A DNA stretch of 64,000 nt from Parapedobacter sp. SGR-10. Its GTDB lineage: Bacteria; Bacteroidota; Bacteroidia; Sphingobacteriales; Sphingobacteriaceae. The stretch covers positions 372,001-436,000 of the forward strand of contig NZ_JAAJTJ010000002.1 of NCBI RefSeq assembly GCF_011030405.1, read 5' to 3'. This document shows, in pieces, positions 19,273 through 28,139 of the stretch; within the stretch, counting starts at the first letter, position 1; the number at the start of each line of letters is the position of its first letter. Below the pieces are notes generated by a model, which was not told where the DNA came from, did not search any database, and was given only the letters and a program-made list of their open reading frames with translations. The translations under genes and the position numbers were made by a program.

Positions 19273-20436
19273 TTAAACCTCTTTGGTCCCCTCGTACAGC
19301 TCATACTGTAACAATCGACAATCCAGTTTTCCGTTGAAAAACTCAAAACGTCTCGATGCTTTGAGACCGATTCTTTTGGCCAAGTCGGGATTTCCGGTAA
19401 AGACATAGCCCCGATAACCTTTGCAATGTTGTTTCATGAAGTCTCCGATCCGGCTATATGTCGCTTCCAGTCGACTATGTTGTCCCAATCTTTCGCCATA
19501 TTCGGGGTTGAACATAATGATGCCTGCGTCCTGTGGAACTGTCGTTTCTGCAAAATCACAAACCTCAAATTGGATAAGGTGCTCCACACCTGCAGTTCGG
19601 GCATTTGCCTTGCTGATGTCCACGGCTTCCGCAGAGATATCCGAGGCGATGATAGGAGGTATGTTAGCTTTGTCCGTGATATCCTTGAGCTGTCGTCTCT
19701 GCTCGAAGAATACTTCGTCGTCGTATCCGACAAAGTGCATAAAGGAGTAGTTCATACGTTGTAGTCCGGGCATTCGCTTTTGCGCCATCAATGCGGCTTC
19801 AATGGCCAATGTGCCTGATCCACACATGGGGTTGACAAAAGGGGATCTGCCATCCCATTTGGTAGCGAGTATAGTCGCGCTGGCCAAAGCTTCCAACATC
19901 GGTGCTTTGCCGGGAATCTTGCGATAACCATGTTTGGCAAGTGTTTCGCCTGATGTGTCGAGAAATATTTCGGCCTTCTCGTCAATCCAATGCAAGTGTA
20001 TAACGGCCTTGGACAGATCAGGGCCAGAATTTGGGCGAACTCCTTTTTTGTCTTTTATTCTATCTACAATAGCGTCCTTGACTTTGACATTTGCAAATAG
20101 AGGGGTAGTGATGGTTTCGTTGTGTACGTTGGACGTCACGGAAAAATAGCCGTCAAAAGGAATGAGTTCTTCCCAAGCGATTTTGCTCAATGCGTTGTAA
20201 AGCTCATGGGCATCTTTGGCGCGAAAGGAGGCTATTTCGTATAGCACCTGGCTCGCCGTACGTAGGTGCAGATTGAGACGAATGCAGTCATTGGCCGTTG
20301 CTTGGAGCTCTACGCCCGTGTTGAAAACGCGTTTAGGTGTAAAACCAAGTTCGCGGATTTCTTCTTCAAGATAGGGAGACAATCGTCTATTGCATGTTAC
20401 GATGATTTTGCCGGGGGTGTTGAAAACTTCTTTCAT
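19273..20436 (-). CDS. THUMP-domain class I SAM-dependent RNA methyltransferase (RlmL/YpsC-like)
   Basis: A 387-residue enzyme with an N-terminal THUMP RNA-binding domain (about residues 40-160), then HKHGYRKIPGKAPM-like linker features and a Rossmann methyltransferase domain. Motif I is FVNPMCGSGTLAIEAA near 200 and the catalytic motif IV is FNPEYGERLG near 310. It corresponds to the methyltransferase half that makes m2G in 23S rRNA in relatives; the exact target here is inferred. Motif IV reads NPEY rather than the usual NPPY. Confidence 0.87.
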   Translation of the reverse strand: MKEVFNTPGKIIVTCNRRLSPYLEEEIRELGFTPKRVFNTGVELQATANDCIRLNLHLRTASQVLYEIASFRAKDAHELYNALSKIAWEELIPFDGYFSVTSNVHNETITTPLFANVKVKDAIVDRIKDKKGVRPNSGPDLSKAVIHLHWIDEKAEIFLDTSGETLAKHGYRKIPGKAPMLEALASATILATKWDGRSPFVNPMCGSGTLAIEAALMAQKRMPGLQRMNYSFMHFVGYDDEVFFEQRRQLKDITDKANIPPIIASDISAEAVDISKANARTAGVEHLIQFEVCDFAETTVPQDAGIIMFNPEYGERLGQHSRLEATYSRIGDFMKQHCKGYRGYVFTGNPDLAKRIGLKASRRFEFFNGKLDCRLLQYELYEGTKEV

Positions 20437-20503
20437 ATTTCTACAAAGTTAGTCATTCTAGAATGCAAAAAATGTGTATTTTTATGGTTTAATAAGTTTG
20501 AAT

Positions 20504-20884
20504 ATGGAAATTAGAGGAAAAGTACATGAAATAGGGGCGGTTCAACAGGTTACCGAGTCTTTTAAGAAGAGAGATCTGATTGTTGCCTATGCCGAGAATC
20601 CACAATTTGTTGAGTACATTCGCTTTGAAGCGACGCAAGATAGGGTCAATATCTTTGACAATCTATCTATAGGCGAAGAAGTCGAGGTATCTTTCAATCT
20701 TCGTGGACGTCCTTGGACCAATAAAGAAGGAGTCACTTCATATTTTAATTCATTGGTAGCTTGGCGTGTCACCAAATTGGCCAATACAGCCCAAGCTGCT
20801 GCTTCTACACCGGGTTATGCAGATATGCCTGCACCTGTTGATATCTCTTCTTCCGGTGCGGACGACGACGATTTGCCATTTTAA
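20504..20884 (+). CDS. DUF3127 protein with SSB-like acidic C-terminal tip
   Basis: A 126-residue protein starting MEIRGKVHEIGAVQQVTESF, an OB-fold-like DUF3127 domain found in Bacteroidetes, with FNLRGRPWTNKEGVTSYFNSLVAWRV. The last residues DDDDLPF copy the acidic DDxxPF tip that single-stranded-DNA-binding protein uses to recruit repair proteins; the true ssb of this window (33,138) ends DDGLPF. The ATG at 20504 fits the domain start; an in-frame ATG at 20474 would add ten residues. A role in DNA or RNA binding is an inference from fold and tail. Confidence 0.85.
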   Translation: MEIRGKVHEIGAVQQVTESFKKRDLIVAYAENPQFVEYIRFEATQDRVNIFDNLSIGEEVEVSFNLRGRPWTNKEGVTSYFNSLVAWRVTKLANTAQAAASTPGYADMPAPVDISSSGADDDDLPF

Positions 20885-20913
20885 TTTTTTGATATCGTAC
20901 TGTTTATAATTTA

Positions 20914-20941
20914 AAGGGCCACTCTCTTGGGTGGCTTTTTC
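20914..20941 (+). terminator. Terminator after the DUF3127 gene
   Basis: AAAGGGCCAC and GTGGCTTTTT arms with one bulged G, followed by TC; moderate strength. Confidence 0.6.
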
Positions 20942-21068
20942 TTGTTTGGTCACCGCTCATTCACATCCATAATATATTGCCCAATACCTGGACTTGCTTT
21001 ACTTCTGTCGCTGTCGGTCCACAGGAGATCTACGATTTTAATAAAAAGGGGTAGAAAAACCTTAAACT

Positions 21069-22076
21069 TCACCCGCTCACATGCCTGCCGTAAGGGATTC
21101 TGCGCAATAAAAAGATAAGGGCAATCGACAATACCAACGTGGCTAGTGTAGCCAATGGAATCACCCAGACCGTGGAAACGTATTTCGAGATAAGGGGGTG
21201 GACATAGTTTAGGGGAAGGATATGCACGAGGTATATCCCAAAGCTATATCTATCTACAAGGGCTATCCATGAGGGAATGTTCGTGATGTTTCTCGAAAAG
21301 GACTGTACACAGGTGAATAACAAAACGGCGGTCAATGCTGCGGTCGGCATCGTATAGCCCATGAGTTGTGTATCCCATTTTTGCAGTTTTTCCGAAAGAT
21401 AGTAGGTGCCTATAGCAATTCCTACAACTGCACAGGCGTATAGAAAAAGCAAGAACCATGTGTTCCATGTGATTTTTCTGAGGGTCAGGTAATATCCTAA
21501 AACCAGATAGCCGATATATCCCGAAAAAAAGGTAAGGTCAAATTTTGGCAGATTGTAAGATTTGTTCATAAAAAATAGGGACACAAACCACAATACAAGA
21601 AATACTTCTAATTCTCTGGCACTGCATTGGGACACCATTTTCCGTAGAAAAGGAATGGCAGTGTAGAGTCCCATGATCATATACAGATACCATAGATGGG
21701 CATTAGCGCCATACAGGATTTTATGCCAGGCAATCTCCCAGATCCGCCAGGACGGTAGAATGGAAAAATTGGTATATCTGTAAAAATAATATATCGTATA
21801 GATGATTGTCCAGAAAATAAAAGGATAAAGTAGTTTTGGGATACGTTTGCGGTAGAAGGAAATAATGCTTTCATCCTTTTGTAACAATAGAGCGCCCGAT
21901 ATCATCACAAATAAAGGAACAGCACAACGGGTAGCTGCATTGATCCAATTGGCATAATTCCAATCGAAGCTGTCGGCGTCATAGCGGTATAGAAAGCCTG
22001 TAGAGGCATGGATGGCAATGACAAATACTGTCGCAATGACACGTAAATAACTGATGGATATATTTTTTTCTGCCAT
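21069..22076 (-). CDS. Acyltransferase family membrane protein (Acyl_transf_3 / OafA-like)
   Basis: A 335-residue integral membrane protein from the ATG at 22076, with about ten hydrophobic segments. The N-terminal ISYLRVIATVFVIAIHAST carries the conserved R-(x)-(A)...H of Acyl_transf_3, and PLFVMISGALLL follows. Such enzymes O-acetylate surface sugars or related envelope molecules. An upstream in-frame start at 22154 adds 26 residues overlapping a repeat and is less likely. No glycan biosynthesis genes are adjacent. Confidence 0.85.
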   Translation of the reverse strand: MAEKNISISYLRVIATVFVIAIHASTGFLYRYDADSFDWNYANWINAATRCAVPLFVMISGALLLQKDESIISFYRKRIPKLLYPFIFWTIIYTIYYFYRYTNFSILPSWRIWEIAWHKILYGANAHLWYLYMIMGLYTAIPFLRKMVSQCSARELEVFLVLWFVSLFFMNKSYNLPKFDLTFFSGYIGYLVLGYYLTLRKITWNTWFLLFLYACAVVGIAIGTYYLSEKLQKWDTQLMGYTMPTAALTAVLLFTCVQSFSRNITNIPSWIALVDRYSFGIYLVHILPLNYVHPLISKYVSTVWVIPLATLATLVLSIALIFLLRRIPYGRHVSG

Positions 22077-22147
22077 GATGTAAAAATATAGAATATTGGA
22101 ACAAGAATTGGGCGTTAAATAAAAATGGGTGAACAAAAATCCGATTT

Positions 22148-22283
22148 GCGTCATTTCGACGACGTTAGGAGGAGAACCACGAAGTGCTCTCCGCAGGAAA
22201 ATCTATGGATATGTTTCCTGTCTAGCCATAGATATCTCCTTCCCGAATGCTTTCGGGACAGGCTGTTCCTCGTCGATATGACG
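22148..22283. repeat. Long inverted repeat of the CGTCATTTCGAcGA family
   Basis: GCGTCATTTCGACGA on the left and TCGTCGATATGACGG on the right bound a repeat with an inner palindrome (ATCTATGG... and CCATAGATATC). It fills most of the 326-base gap 22,077-22,402, in which no gene is seen. Confidence 0.65.
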
Positions 22284-22402
22284 GTATAGTTTGTGATAAG
22301 TTTTTTACGAATCTGCATTTTGTGGTGCATCCAATAAAAATGCATTCGATCAAGTATAGAGGATTTTTAAGTACTTTAGCATAAAAATAAGTAAATTGCA
22401 CA

Positions 22403-23179
22403 ATGGGTTGGGCGACGAAGAAAAGCAAACGTTGGGAATTGAGCCAGTTGAAATGGACATTTATGTCTATTTTGCTGTTTATTCCGCACATCCATCCATT
22501 TGTGATGATGTCGCAGGCCGCCAAGAGTAAGGTGAGGTCCTGGTATGCTTTGGCTTGGGTTTTGCTTTTGGGCGAGGTCGGGCTGTTGTATTCGTTTTAT
22601 GCATTTTGGGGCAGTCTGTCCCAGGGGATGTTGCTGACGATAGTTGGATTCCTGAGTTCTTATATTGTGGGTAACGGGTTGTTGCTGAGACAAGCCAAAC
22701 CGTATCTGCAACGTCTCGAATTGGGAGAGGTGCGTCCTTTGACATGGATAGGTTCGGTCGGAAAACAGCGTCGGCTCGAATTGGCTCAGGCAGCAATGGA
22801 GACACCCCAAACTTTTGTGTCCAAGTTATTGTATTTTAAAAAGGAAATCAACAACAGGAATATTCAGCAACACATTGACATTATTGTACGCTTGTTTCAT
22901 TTGTTGGAAAAACGGGATGTGCAGGAGGCGGAGAAGTTTCTCGTGCGGCATGGTACTGTTGTGAATGTGTTGCGCGAATACGATGAATTGGAAAATACAC
23001 GGCTGCACAATCAGGTCACGCTTGACTCCAAGTTGAAATTGGAACGTGTTTTAGCACAGGCGGCTTCGGCTATCGAACAGGATGTAACCAATCTGATCAA
23101 ATTGCGGCTGTTGGATGTGTCTGCCGAATCGGAAGTGTATATACAGACATTGAAAAACAGGGACTTATTAAAAGATTAA
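22403..23179 (+). CDS. Membrane-anchored coiled-coil protein, possible XpaC-like partner of TelA
   Basis: A 258-residue protein with three to four hydrophobic segments in the first 100 residues (around 17-37, 47-68, 76-94) and a cytosolic, charged, helical remainder. I do not recognise the family with certainty. Its position 103 bases before a TelA-family gene, and the layout of N-terminal membrane helices plus helical C-terminus, resemble the XpaC-TelA pair of Firmicutes. Function unknown. Confidence 0.7.
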   Translation: MGWATKKSKRWELSQLKWTFMSILLFIPHIHPFVMMSQAAKSKVRSWYALAWVLLLGEVGLLYSFYAFWGSLSQGMLLTIVGFLSSYIVGNGLLLRQAKPYLQRLELGEVRPLTWIGSVGKQRRLELAQAAMETPQTFVSKLLYFKKEINNRNIQQHIDIIVRLFHLLEKRDVQEAEKFLVRHGTVVNVLREYDELENTRLHNQVTLDSKLKLERVLAQAASAIEQDVTNLIKLRLLDVSAESEVYIQTLKNRDLLKD

Positions 23180-23180
23180 A

Positions 23181-23270
23181 ATAAAGTGACGAAGGTGATG
23201 TCGTTACAATGGTTAAGAAGGGCTATATACCTCTATAACCCACTTCACCTCCATAACTCGCATAACTAAA
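23181..23270. repeat. Duplicated upstream element, copy A
   Basis: ATAAAGTGA...AGGTGATG on the left and ACTTCACCTCCATAAC..CGCATAACTA on the right, shared with the stretch 37,392-37,490. Arms AGGTGA/TCACCT can pair. In both places the element lies 12-20 bases before a start codon. Confidence 0.6.
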
Positions 23271-23282
23271 ATAAAATAGGAT

Positions 23283-24386
23283 ATGTCAACATTAGATTTA
23301 ACCACCTACGACGATAATAATGAGGGCAAAGGCAAGGGTCTTCAAGTCAATTTTTCGGAAGAGGACAAAGCCCTTATCCAACAATACAAGGAGAAGATCA
23401 ATCTCAATTCGACGACGGATATCATTCAGTATGGTGTCGCTAGTCAAGCCAAGGTGAGCAATTTTTCCAATGAGATACTCAAGCAGGTGCGTACCAAAGA
23501 TATGGGAGGGGCAGAAGATGTGCTGTTGAACCTGCGTTCGGATCTCAAATCTTTCGACGAAAATCTGAATAAGAAGCCGCTTATTCCATTTTTTGACTCG
23601 TTGAAAAAGAAAATCAAGCGTCTGCGTACGGAATATGCCTCTGTTGAAAAGAATATTCACCAAATCGAGCTCAAACTCGAAGGACATTATAAGAATTTGT
23701 TGAAAGATGTCAATATTTTTGACAAATTGTTTGTAGAAAACCAAAATTATTTCAAAGAACTCTCTTTACATATTGCAGCTGGGGAGGAAAAACTGCAAGA
23801 AGTGCACAGCACAGTATTGCCCCAATTGAAGCAAGAAGCGGAGGAGAGCGGCGATCAGCACAAAATCCAAGCCTATAAAGACATGGAGCAGCATGTAGTT
23901 CGTTTCGAACGCAAAATACACGACTTGAAACTCACGCGTATGGTGGTTTTGCAGACGGCGCCACAAATACGCATGATCCAGAGCAACAGCAGTTCGCTCA
24001 TGGAAAAGATACAGTCCAGTATTGTCAATACATTGCCTTTGTGGAAAAACCAAATGGTTTTGACATTGGGCATAGCGCACTCCCAACGTGCTTTGGAAGC
24101 GCAAAAGGCTGTAACAGATGCTACGAACGAGCTGTTGCGCAAAAACTCCGAAATGCTGAAAGAGTCTACGATCAATGTGGCCCGCGAAACCGAACGTGGT
24201 ATCGTAGATATCGAGACGATCAAGAAAGCCAATGCAGATATTATTCATACTATCGAACAGGTCTTGCAGATTCAGCGAGACGGACGCGAAAAACGTAAGG
24301 TAGTCGAACAGGAATTGTTGCAGGCAGAAACTGAGTTGAAACAAAACCTGTTGAAATCTTCGGATGAGACAAAGTTGATTAATTAA
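23283..24386 (+). CDS. TelA-like toxic anion resistance family protein
   Basis: A 367-residue, soluble, almost entirely helical protein with long coiled-coil stretches. It has the TelA (PF05816) pattern: an early Ser/Asn-rich segment (IIQYGVASQAKVSNFSNEILKQVR), LNLRSDLKSFD, and a late helix with NTLPLWKNQMVLTLGIAHSQ and IDIETIKKANADII-like text. The family is linked to tellurite or antimicrobial tolerance, but the mechanism is unknown. Likely cotranscribed with the membrane protein upstream. Confidence 0.85.
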   Translation: MSTLDLTTYDDNNEGKGKGLQVNFSEEDKALIQQYKEKINLNSTTDIIQYGVASQAKVSNFSNEILKQVRTKDMGGAEDVLLNLRSDLKSFDENLNKKPLIPFFDSLKKKIKRLRTEYASVEKNIHQIELKLEGHYKNLLKDVNIFDKLFVENQNYFKELSLHIAAGEEKLQEVHSTVLPQLKQEAEESGDQHKIQAYKDMEQHVVRFERKIHDLKLTRMVVLQTAPQIRMIQSNSSSLMEKIQSSIVNTLPLWKNQMVLTLGIAHSQRALEAQKAVTDATNELLRKNSEMLKESTINVARETERGIVDIETIKKANADIIHTIEQVLQIQRDGREKRKVVEQELLQAETELKQNLLKSSDETKLIN

Positions 24387-24395
24387 TCTTTTATT

Positions 24396-24427
24396 GTAGA
24401 GAGACGCGATCAATCGCGTCTCTCTAC
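24396..24427. repeat. GTAGAGAGACGCGAT palindrome, copy 4
   Basis: A 15-bp perfect stem with a two-base loop, directly after the TelA gene and before its terminator. It is a variant of the GTAGAGACAC family with GCG in place of AC. Confidence 0.88.
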
Positions 24428-24433
24428 AGGATG

Positions 24434-24476
24434 AAAAAGGTCTGGCAGGTTTTTGAAACCTACCAGACCTTTTTTG
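24434..24476 (+). terminator. Terminator after the TelA gene
   Basis: AAAAAGGTCTGGCAGGTTT and AAACCTACCAGACCTTTTT pair with one mismatch around TTG and end in a T run. Being A-rich on the left, it can work in both directions. Confidence 0.82.
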
Positions 24477-24582
24477 TATAAAAATATATCAAAATAAGCC
24501 AAGCAATTTTCAAAAAATAAAAATAAAATATGCATTTTTGTTGATATTATTGAAAATAATGTAAAAGAAGAAGGGTGGGAAG

Positions 24583-24720
24583 AATTGGTTATAAAAAGGA
24601 AAAGTCCACCGGGCGGTGGACTTTTACGCTAACCAATTATAAACCTATGTTATTTGAGGGAAGTAACATGCAACCTGTAAGAGATATTGTATTGTTTTTA
24701 TCTCTTTTGTTATTACAAAT
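24583..24720 (+). promoter_or_regulatory. Structured leader or small RNA upstream of the Lrp gene
   Basis: Nested inverted repeats: AATTGGTTA (24583-24591) pairs with TAACCAATT (24630-24638), and inside it AAAAGTCCACC (24600-24610) pairs perfectly with GGTGGACTTTT (24615-24625) around GGGC. Further on, ATGTTA/TAACAT and AAGAGAT/ATCTCTT can pair. The gap 24,387-24,823 has no convincing gene; this block is its most ordered part. Whether it is a terminator, a cis leader or a separate RNA is open. Confidence 0.45.
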
Positions 24721-24823
24721 TTACGTTTTATACCAAAACTGTGCAAATTTTTTATTAAATTTTTTCTATTTTTATAAAAATTACAAAAAACACTATAAAA
24801 AAATATAAAAACATCGGTTTTTT

Positions 24824-25294
24824 ATGGAGAAAAATTATTCAAATTACGATTTAGACAACTTAGATGTTCAAATTTTGTCTATTTTAATGGAAAATGCTTC
24901 TATTCCTTATACAGAAATAGCGAAAAAACTGATTGTTTCTGGTGGAACTATTCATGTTCGCATGAAAAAGATGGAAGAAATGGGTATTATCCATGGATCT
25001 AACCTTATTATCAACCCTCAGAAGGTTGGATTTGATATCACAGCCTTCTTGGGTATCTATTTAGAGAAGGGTTCGCAGTATGCAGATGCTGTAGAACAGC
25101 TCAGGCAGGTGAAAGAAGTGGTGGAATTGCACTATTGTACGGGTCAATACAGTATGTTTGCAAAAATTATCTGCCGGGATACCGCCCATCTCCGCAAAGT
25201 ATTGAACGAAGATATACAGGGGCTCAAAGGTATTCAGCGGACGGAAACGATTATTTCGCTCGAAGAGAGTATCAAGAGACAGATTACTTTGTAA
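24824..25294 (+). CDS. Lrp/AsnC family transcriptional regulator
   Basis: A 156-residue regulator: N-terminal winged helix (YDLDNLDVQILSILMENASIPYTEIAKKL, then SGGTIHVRMKKMEEMGII) and C-terminal RAM domain (GFDITAFLGIYLEKGSQ...TGQYSMFAKIICRDTAHLRKVL) that binds amino acids and forms octamers. The start matches family alignments. It lies behind an AT-rich, structured 5' region, which may serve its own control. Confidence 0.92.
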   Translation: MEKNYSNYDLDNLDVQILSILMENASIPYTEIAKKLIVSGGTIHVRMKKMEEMGIIHGSNLIINPQKVGFDITAFLGIYLEKGSQYADAVEQLRQVKEVVELHYCTGQYSMFAKIICRDTAHLRKVLNEDIQGLKGIQRTETIISLEESIKRQITL

Positions 25295-25320
25295 AAATAG
25301 GCTCAAATAGACAATAATAT

Positions 25321-25374
25321 CGTCATTTCGATGGCCTGGCCAGAAAACATTCGGGACAGGCTATCGAAATGACG
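25321..25374. repeat. CGTCATTTCGAT inverted repeat
   Basis: CGTCATTTCGAT at the left end and ATCGAAATGACG at the right end, with inner GGCCTG / CAGGC, form a compact hairpin between the Lrp gene and glnS. Confidence 0.75.
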
Positions 25375-25433
25375 TTGTTACTTTAATATATGTATGTTTT
25401 CCCTGACTATGTGTTTTACATGGTATAAATAGC

Positions 25434-25441
25434 TAAATTTG
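25434..25441 (+). promoter_or_regulatory. -7 box of glnS, four bases before the start codon
   Basis: TAAATTTG fits TAnnTTTG. Only CAGT separates it from the ATG at 25446, so the transcript probably begins at or next to the start codon. Confidence 0.5.
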
Positions 25442-25445
25442 CAGT

Positions 25446-27125
25446 ATGATAGAGGAAGAAAAAGAAGAAAAATCATTAAATTTCATTGAAGAGATTATAG
25501 AGGAAGACCTACGCAACGGTACGCACGATGGCCGTGTGCTGACACGTTTTCCTCCCGAGCCCAATGGCTACCTGCATATCGGACATGCCAAATCCATCTG
25601 TTTGAACTTTGGCCTGGCGCAGAAATACAACGGCAAGACCAATCTTCGTTTTGACGATACGAACCCTGTGACCGAAGATGTAGAGTACGTGGACAGCATC
25701 AAAAAGGACATTCAATGGCTGGGGTTTCAGTGGGCAGAAGAGCTGTACACCTCGGATTATTTTGAAACACTCTATCAGTACGCGGTTGATCTGATCAAAA
25801 AAGGTCTAGCTTATGTAGACGACAGTACGGCCGACGAAATCGCGGCAGCCAAAGGTACACCGACAGAACCCGGTACGCCTACACCTTATCGTGACCGATC
25901 CGTAGAAGAGAACCTGCAGCTCTTTCAAGAGATGCGGGAAGGCAAATATCAGGATGGTGAGAAAGTACTGCGTGCCAAGATCGATCTGGCCAGCCCCAAT
26001 ATGCATCTGCGGGATCCGCTATTGTACCGTATCAAGCATGCCCATCACCACCGTACAGGGGACAAATGGTGTATCTATCCGATGTACGATTTTGCACATG
26101 GACAGTCCGATTCGATCGAAAAAATCACCCATTCGATCTGTACGTTGGAATTTATCCCCCACCGTGCCTTATACGATTGGTTGATCGAGAAGTTGGAGAT
26201 TTTTCCCTCCAAACAATACGAGTTTGCCCGTTTGAATATGACCTATACGGTCATGAGCAAGCGTAAGCTGCTGCAGCTGGTCAACGAAAAACATGTGGAG
26301 AGTTGGGACGATCCCCGTATGCCTACAATATCGGGCATGCGAAGAAGGGGATATACGCCGGGCAGTATTCGTAATTTTTGCGAGCGTATCGGTGTACAGA
26401 AGCGGGAGAACATGATCGACATCAGTCTGTTGGAATTTTTTGTCCGCGAGGATCTCAACAAGACAGCTTGGCGTCGCATGGCAGTATTGGATCCGATAAA
26501 ATTAATTATTACCAACTATCCCGAAGGAAAGACAGAAGAGTTGGCCGGCGAAAACAATCCCGAAGCAGAGGGGGGAGAAGGTGCCCGGACTATTCCGTTC
26601 TCAAGGGAGCTGTGGATAGAAAGAGGGGATTTTATGGAAGAGCCTCCGAAGAAGTTTTTCCGTCTTGGGCCCGGTCTTTCGGTTCGCTTGAAGCACGGCT
26701 ATATCGTCGAATGCCAGGATTTCAAAAAAGACGAAAATGGTGTGGTGACCGAAGTGTATTGTACCTATGTGCCCAATTCCAAGTCGGGCGAAGATACATC
26801 CGGGCTCAAGGTCAAAGGTACAATCCATTGGGTATCGGTACCGCATGCCAAAGAGGCCGAAGTCAGACTGTACGACCGCTTGTTTCAAGTGGAGAATCCC
26901 GCAGCCGAAGAGGACTTCAAGGCTTCTATCAATCCCGACAGCCTGCATATTATCGAGAAAGCTTATATTGAGCCGGATTTGGTAAGTGCCGAGCCAGAAA
27001 GAGGTTACCAGTTTATCCGGTTGGGGTATTTTACGCTGGACACGAGATCTACGGCAGAACATTTGGTCTTTAACCGCACAGTCACATTGAAAGACAGTTG
27101 GGCTAAGGAGTCTAAGAAAGCATAA
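25446..27125 (+). CDS. glnS: Glutaminyl-tRNA synthetase
   Basis: Class I aminoacyl-tRNA synthetase that charges tRNA-Gln. Of normal length at 559 residues. Seen: [17 protein letters not shown] (HIGH motif, about 36-52), then [18 protein letters not shown] and the VMSKRKL form of the KMSKS loop near 270, plus the beta-barrel anticodon-binding C-terminus ending in the [13 protein letters not shown] block. The stop codon lies inside a bidirectional terminator shared with metF. A -7 box four bases upstream of the ATG suggests a leaderless mRNA. Confidence 0.97.
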   Translation: MIEEEKEEKSLNFIEEIIEEDLRNGTHDGRVLTRFPPEPNGYLHIGHAKSICLNFGLAQKYNGKTNLRFDDTNPVTEDVEYVDSIKKDIQWLGFQWAEELYTSDYFETLYQYAVDLIKKGLAYVDDSTADEIAAAKGTPTEPGTPTPYRDRSVEENLQLFQEMREGKYQDGEKVLRAKIDLASPNMHLRDPLLYRIKHAHHHRTGDKWCIYPMYDFAHGQSDSIEKITHSICTLEFIPHRALYDWLIEKLEIFPSKQYEFARLNMTYTVMSKRKLLQLVNEKHVESWDDPRMPTISGMRRRGYTPGSIRNFCERIGVQKRENMIDISLLEFFVREDLNKTAWRRMAVLDPIKLIITNYPEGKTEELAGENNPEAEGGEGARTIPFSRELWIERGDFMEEPPKKFFRLGPGLSVRLKHGYIVECQDFKKDENGVVTEVYCTYVPNSKSGEDTSGLKVKGTIHWVSVPHAKEAEVRLYDRLFQVENPAAEEDFKASINPDSLHIIEKAYIEPDLVSAEPERGYQFIRLGYFTLDTRSTAEHLVFNRTVTLKDSWAKESKKA

Positions 27126-27160
27126 AAACAAAAAGAGGCTATGCCTCTTTTTGTTTTTAT
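27122..27160. terminator. Bidirectional terminator between glnS and metF
   Basis: A perfect 18-bp stem (27122-27139 with 27143-27160) with a three-base loop, containing AAAGAGGC/GCCTCTTT and A/T runs on both sides. The stop codons of both convergent genes fall inside it. Confidence 0.92.
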
Positions 27161-28113
27161 GCTAATTTCTCTACAATTTTCTTTGTCGGTCCAGGGTTGC
27201 TCATCGTATAGAAATGCAATACCGGCGCGCCAAAATCGATTAATTCTTTGCACATATTGACCATCCATTCGGTGCTGACCTGTTGCACTTCGGCATTGTT
27301 TTTACAGGCGGTCACTGCATCGCTCAATTCTTCGGGGATATCCAGGTGGAAAATCTTCGGTAAGGCGATCAATTGTTTTTTGGTCGTCAGGGGTTTCAAT
27401 CCGGGGATAATCGGCACTTCGATGCCTTGTTCCCGGCATTTGGTCACAAACTCTTTGTATTTTTCTACGTTGTAAAACATCTGTGTCACGATAAATTCGG
27501 CACCCATGTCTATTTTTTTCTTCAACCATTTGAAGTCTGTGTTGAAGTTGGGAGCTTCAAAATGCTTTTCCGGATAGCCTGCCACACCGATACAAAAATT
27601 TGTTTTCTCCGAATTGACGATATCCTCATGCAGGTACTTTCCGTTATTCATGTCCACAACTTGTTGCAACAGATCCGTCGCATAAGCGTGACCACCCGGT
27701 GTAGGGATAAAGTCAGAATCCCCCTTGCGGGCATCGCCACGTAGTACCAGTACATTATCTATGCCCAGAAAATTGAGGTCGATCAGGGCGTTTTCCGTTT
27801 CCTCTTTCGTAAAGCCTCCACAGATCAGATGCGGTACGGCATCGACCTTGTATTTGTTCATGATCGCCGCACATATCGCTACAGTTCCCGGACGCTTGCG
27901 GTAGGCCACACGTTCCAATAAGCCATTGGTATGTTGCTTGTACAGGTAATCCTCGCGATGGTATGTCACGTCGATAAACGGCGGATTGAATTCCATCAGC
28001 TCGTCCATCGTGTTAAAAATACTTTGGATACCCTGCCCTTTGGCGGGTGGAAGCAGTTCAAAAGAAAACAAGGTCTTACCCTTGGCATTTTTTATATGAT
28101 CTGTTATTTTCAT
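27157..28113 (-). CDS. metF: Methylenetetrahydrofolate reductase
   Basis: FAD enzyme reducing 5,10-methylene-THF to 5-methyl-THF for methionine synthesis. 318 residues of the MetF TIM barrel: FSFELLPPAKG near 16 (catalytic Glu), FIDVTYHRED near 47, VLRGDARKGD near 120, and GAEFIVTQMFYNVEKY near 205. It follows rimM at 26 bases and is probably the last gene of the minus-strand run that starts with the phosphatase gene at 30,974. Confidence 0.96.
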   Translation of the reverse strand: MKITDHIKNAKGKTLFSFELLPPAKGQGIQSIFNTMDELMEFNPPFIDVTYHREDYLYKQHTNGLLERVAYRKRPGTVAICAAIMNKYKVDAVPHLICGGFTKEETENALIDLNFLGIDNVLVLRGDARKGDSDFIPTPGGHAYATDLLQQVVDMNNGKYLHEDIVNSEKTNFCIGVAGYPEKHFEAPNFNTDFKWLKKKIDMGAEFIVTQMFYNVEKYKEFVTKCREQGIEVPIIPGLKPLTTKKQLIALPKIFHLDIPEELSDAVTACKNNAEVQQVSTEWMVNMCKELIDFGAPVLHFYTMSNPGPTKKIVEKLA

Positions 28114-28139
28114 TTTTTCAAAAAGTCAAAAGTATAAAA

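Noticed and set aside
24575..24808. 77-residue open frame before the Lrp gene
   Set aside because: It runs through the nested hairpins, its C-terminal half is AT-driven low complexity (FFYFYKNYKKHYKK), and it has no recognisable domain. More likely a non-coding leader.
26378..26971. 197-residue alternative-frame product inside glnS
   Set aside because: Arg/Gly-rich composition of a frame-shifted shadow; glnS itself is intact over the region.
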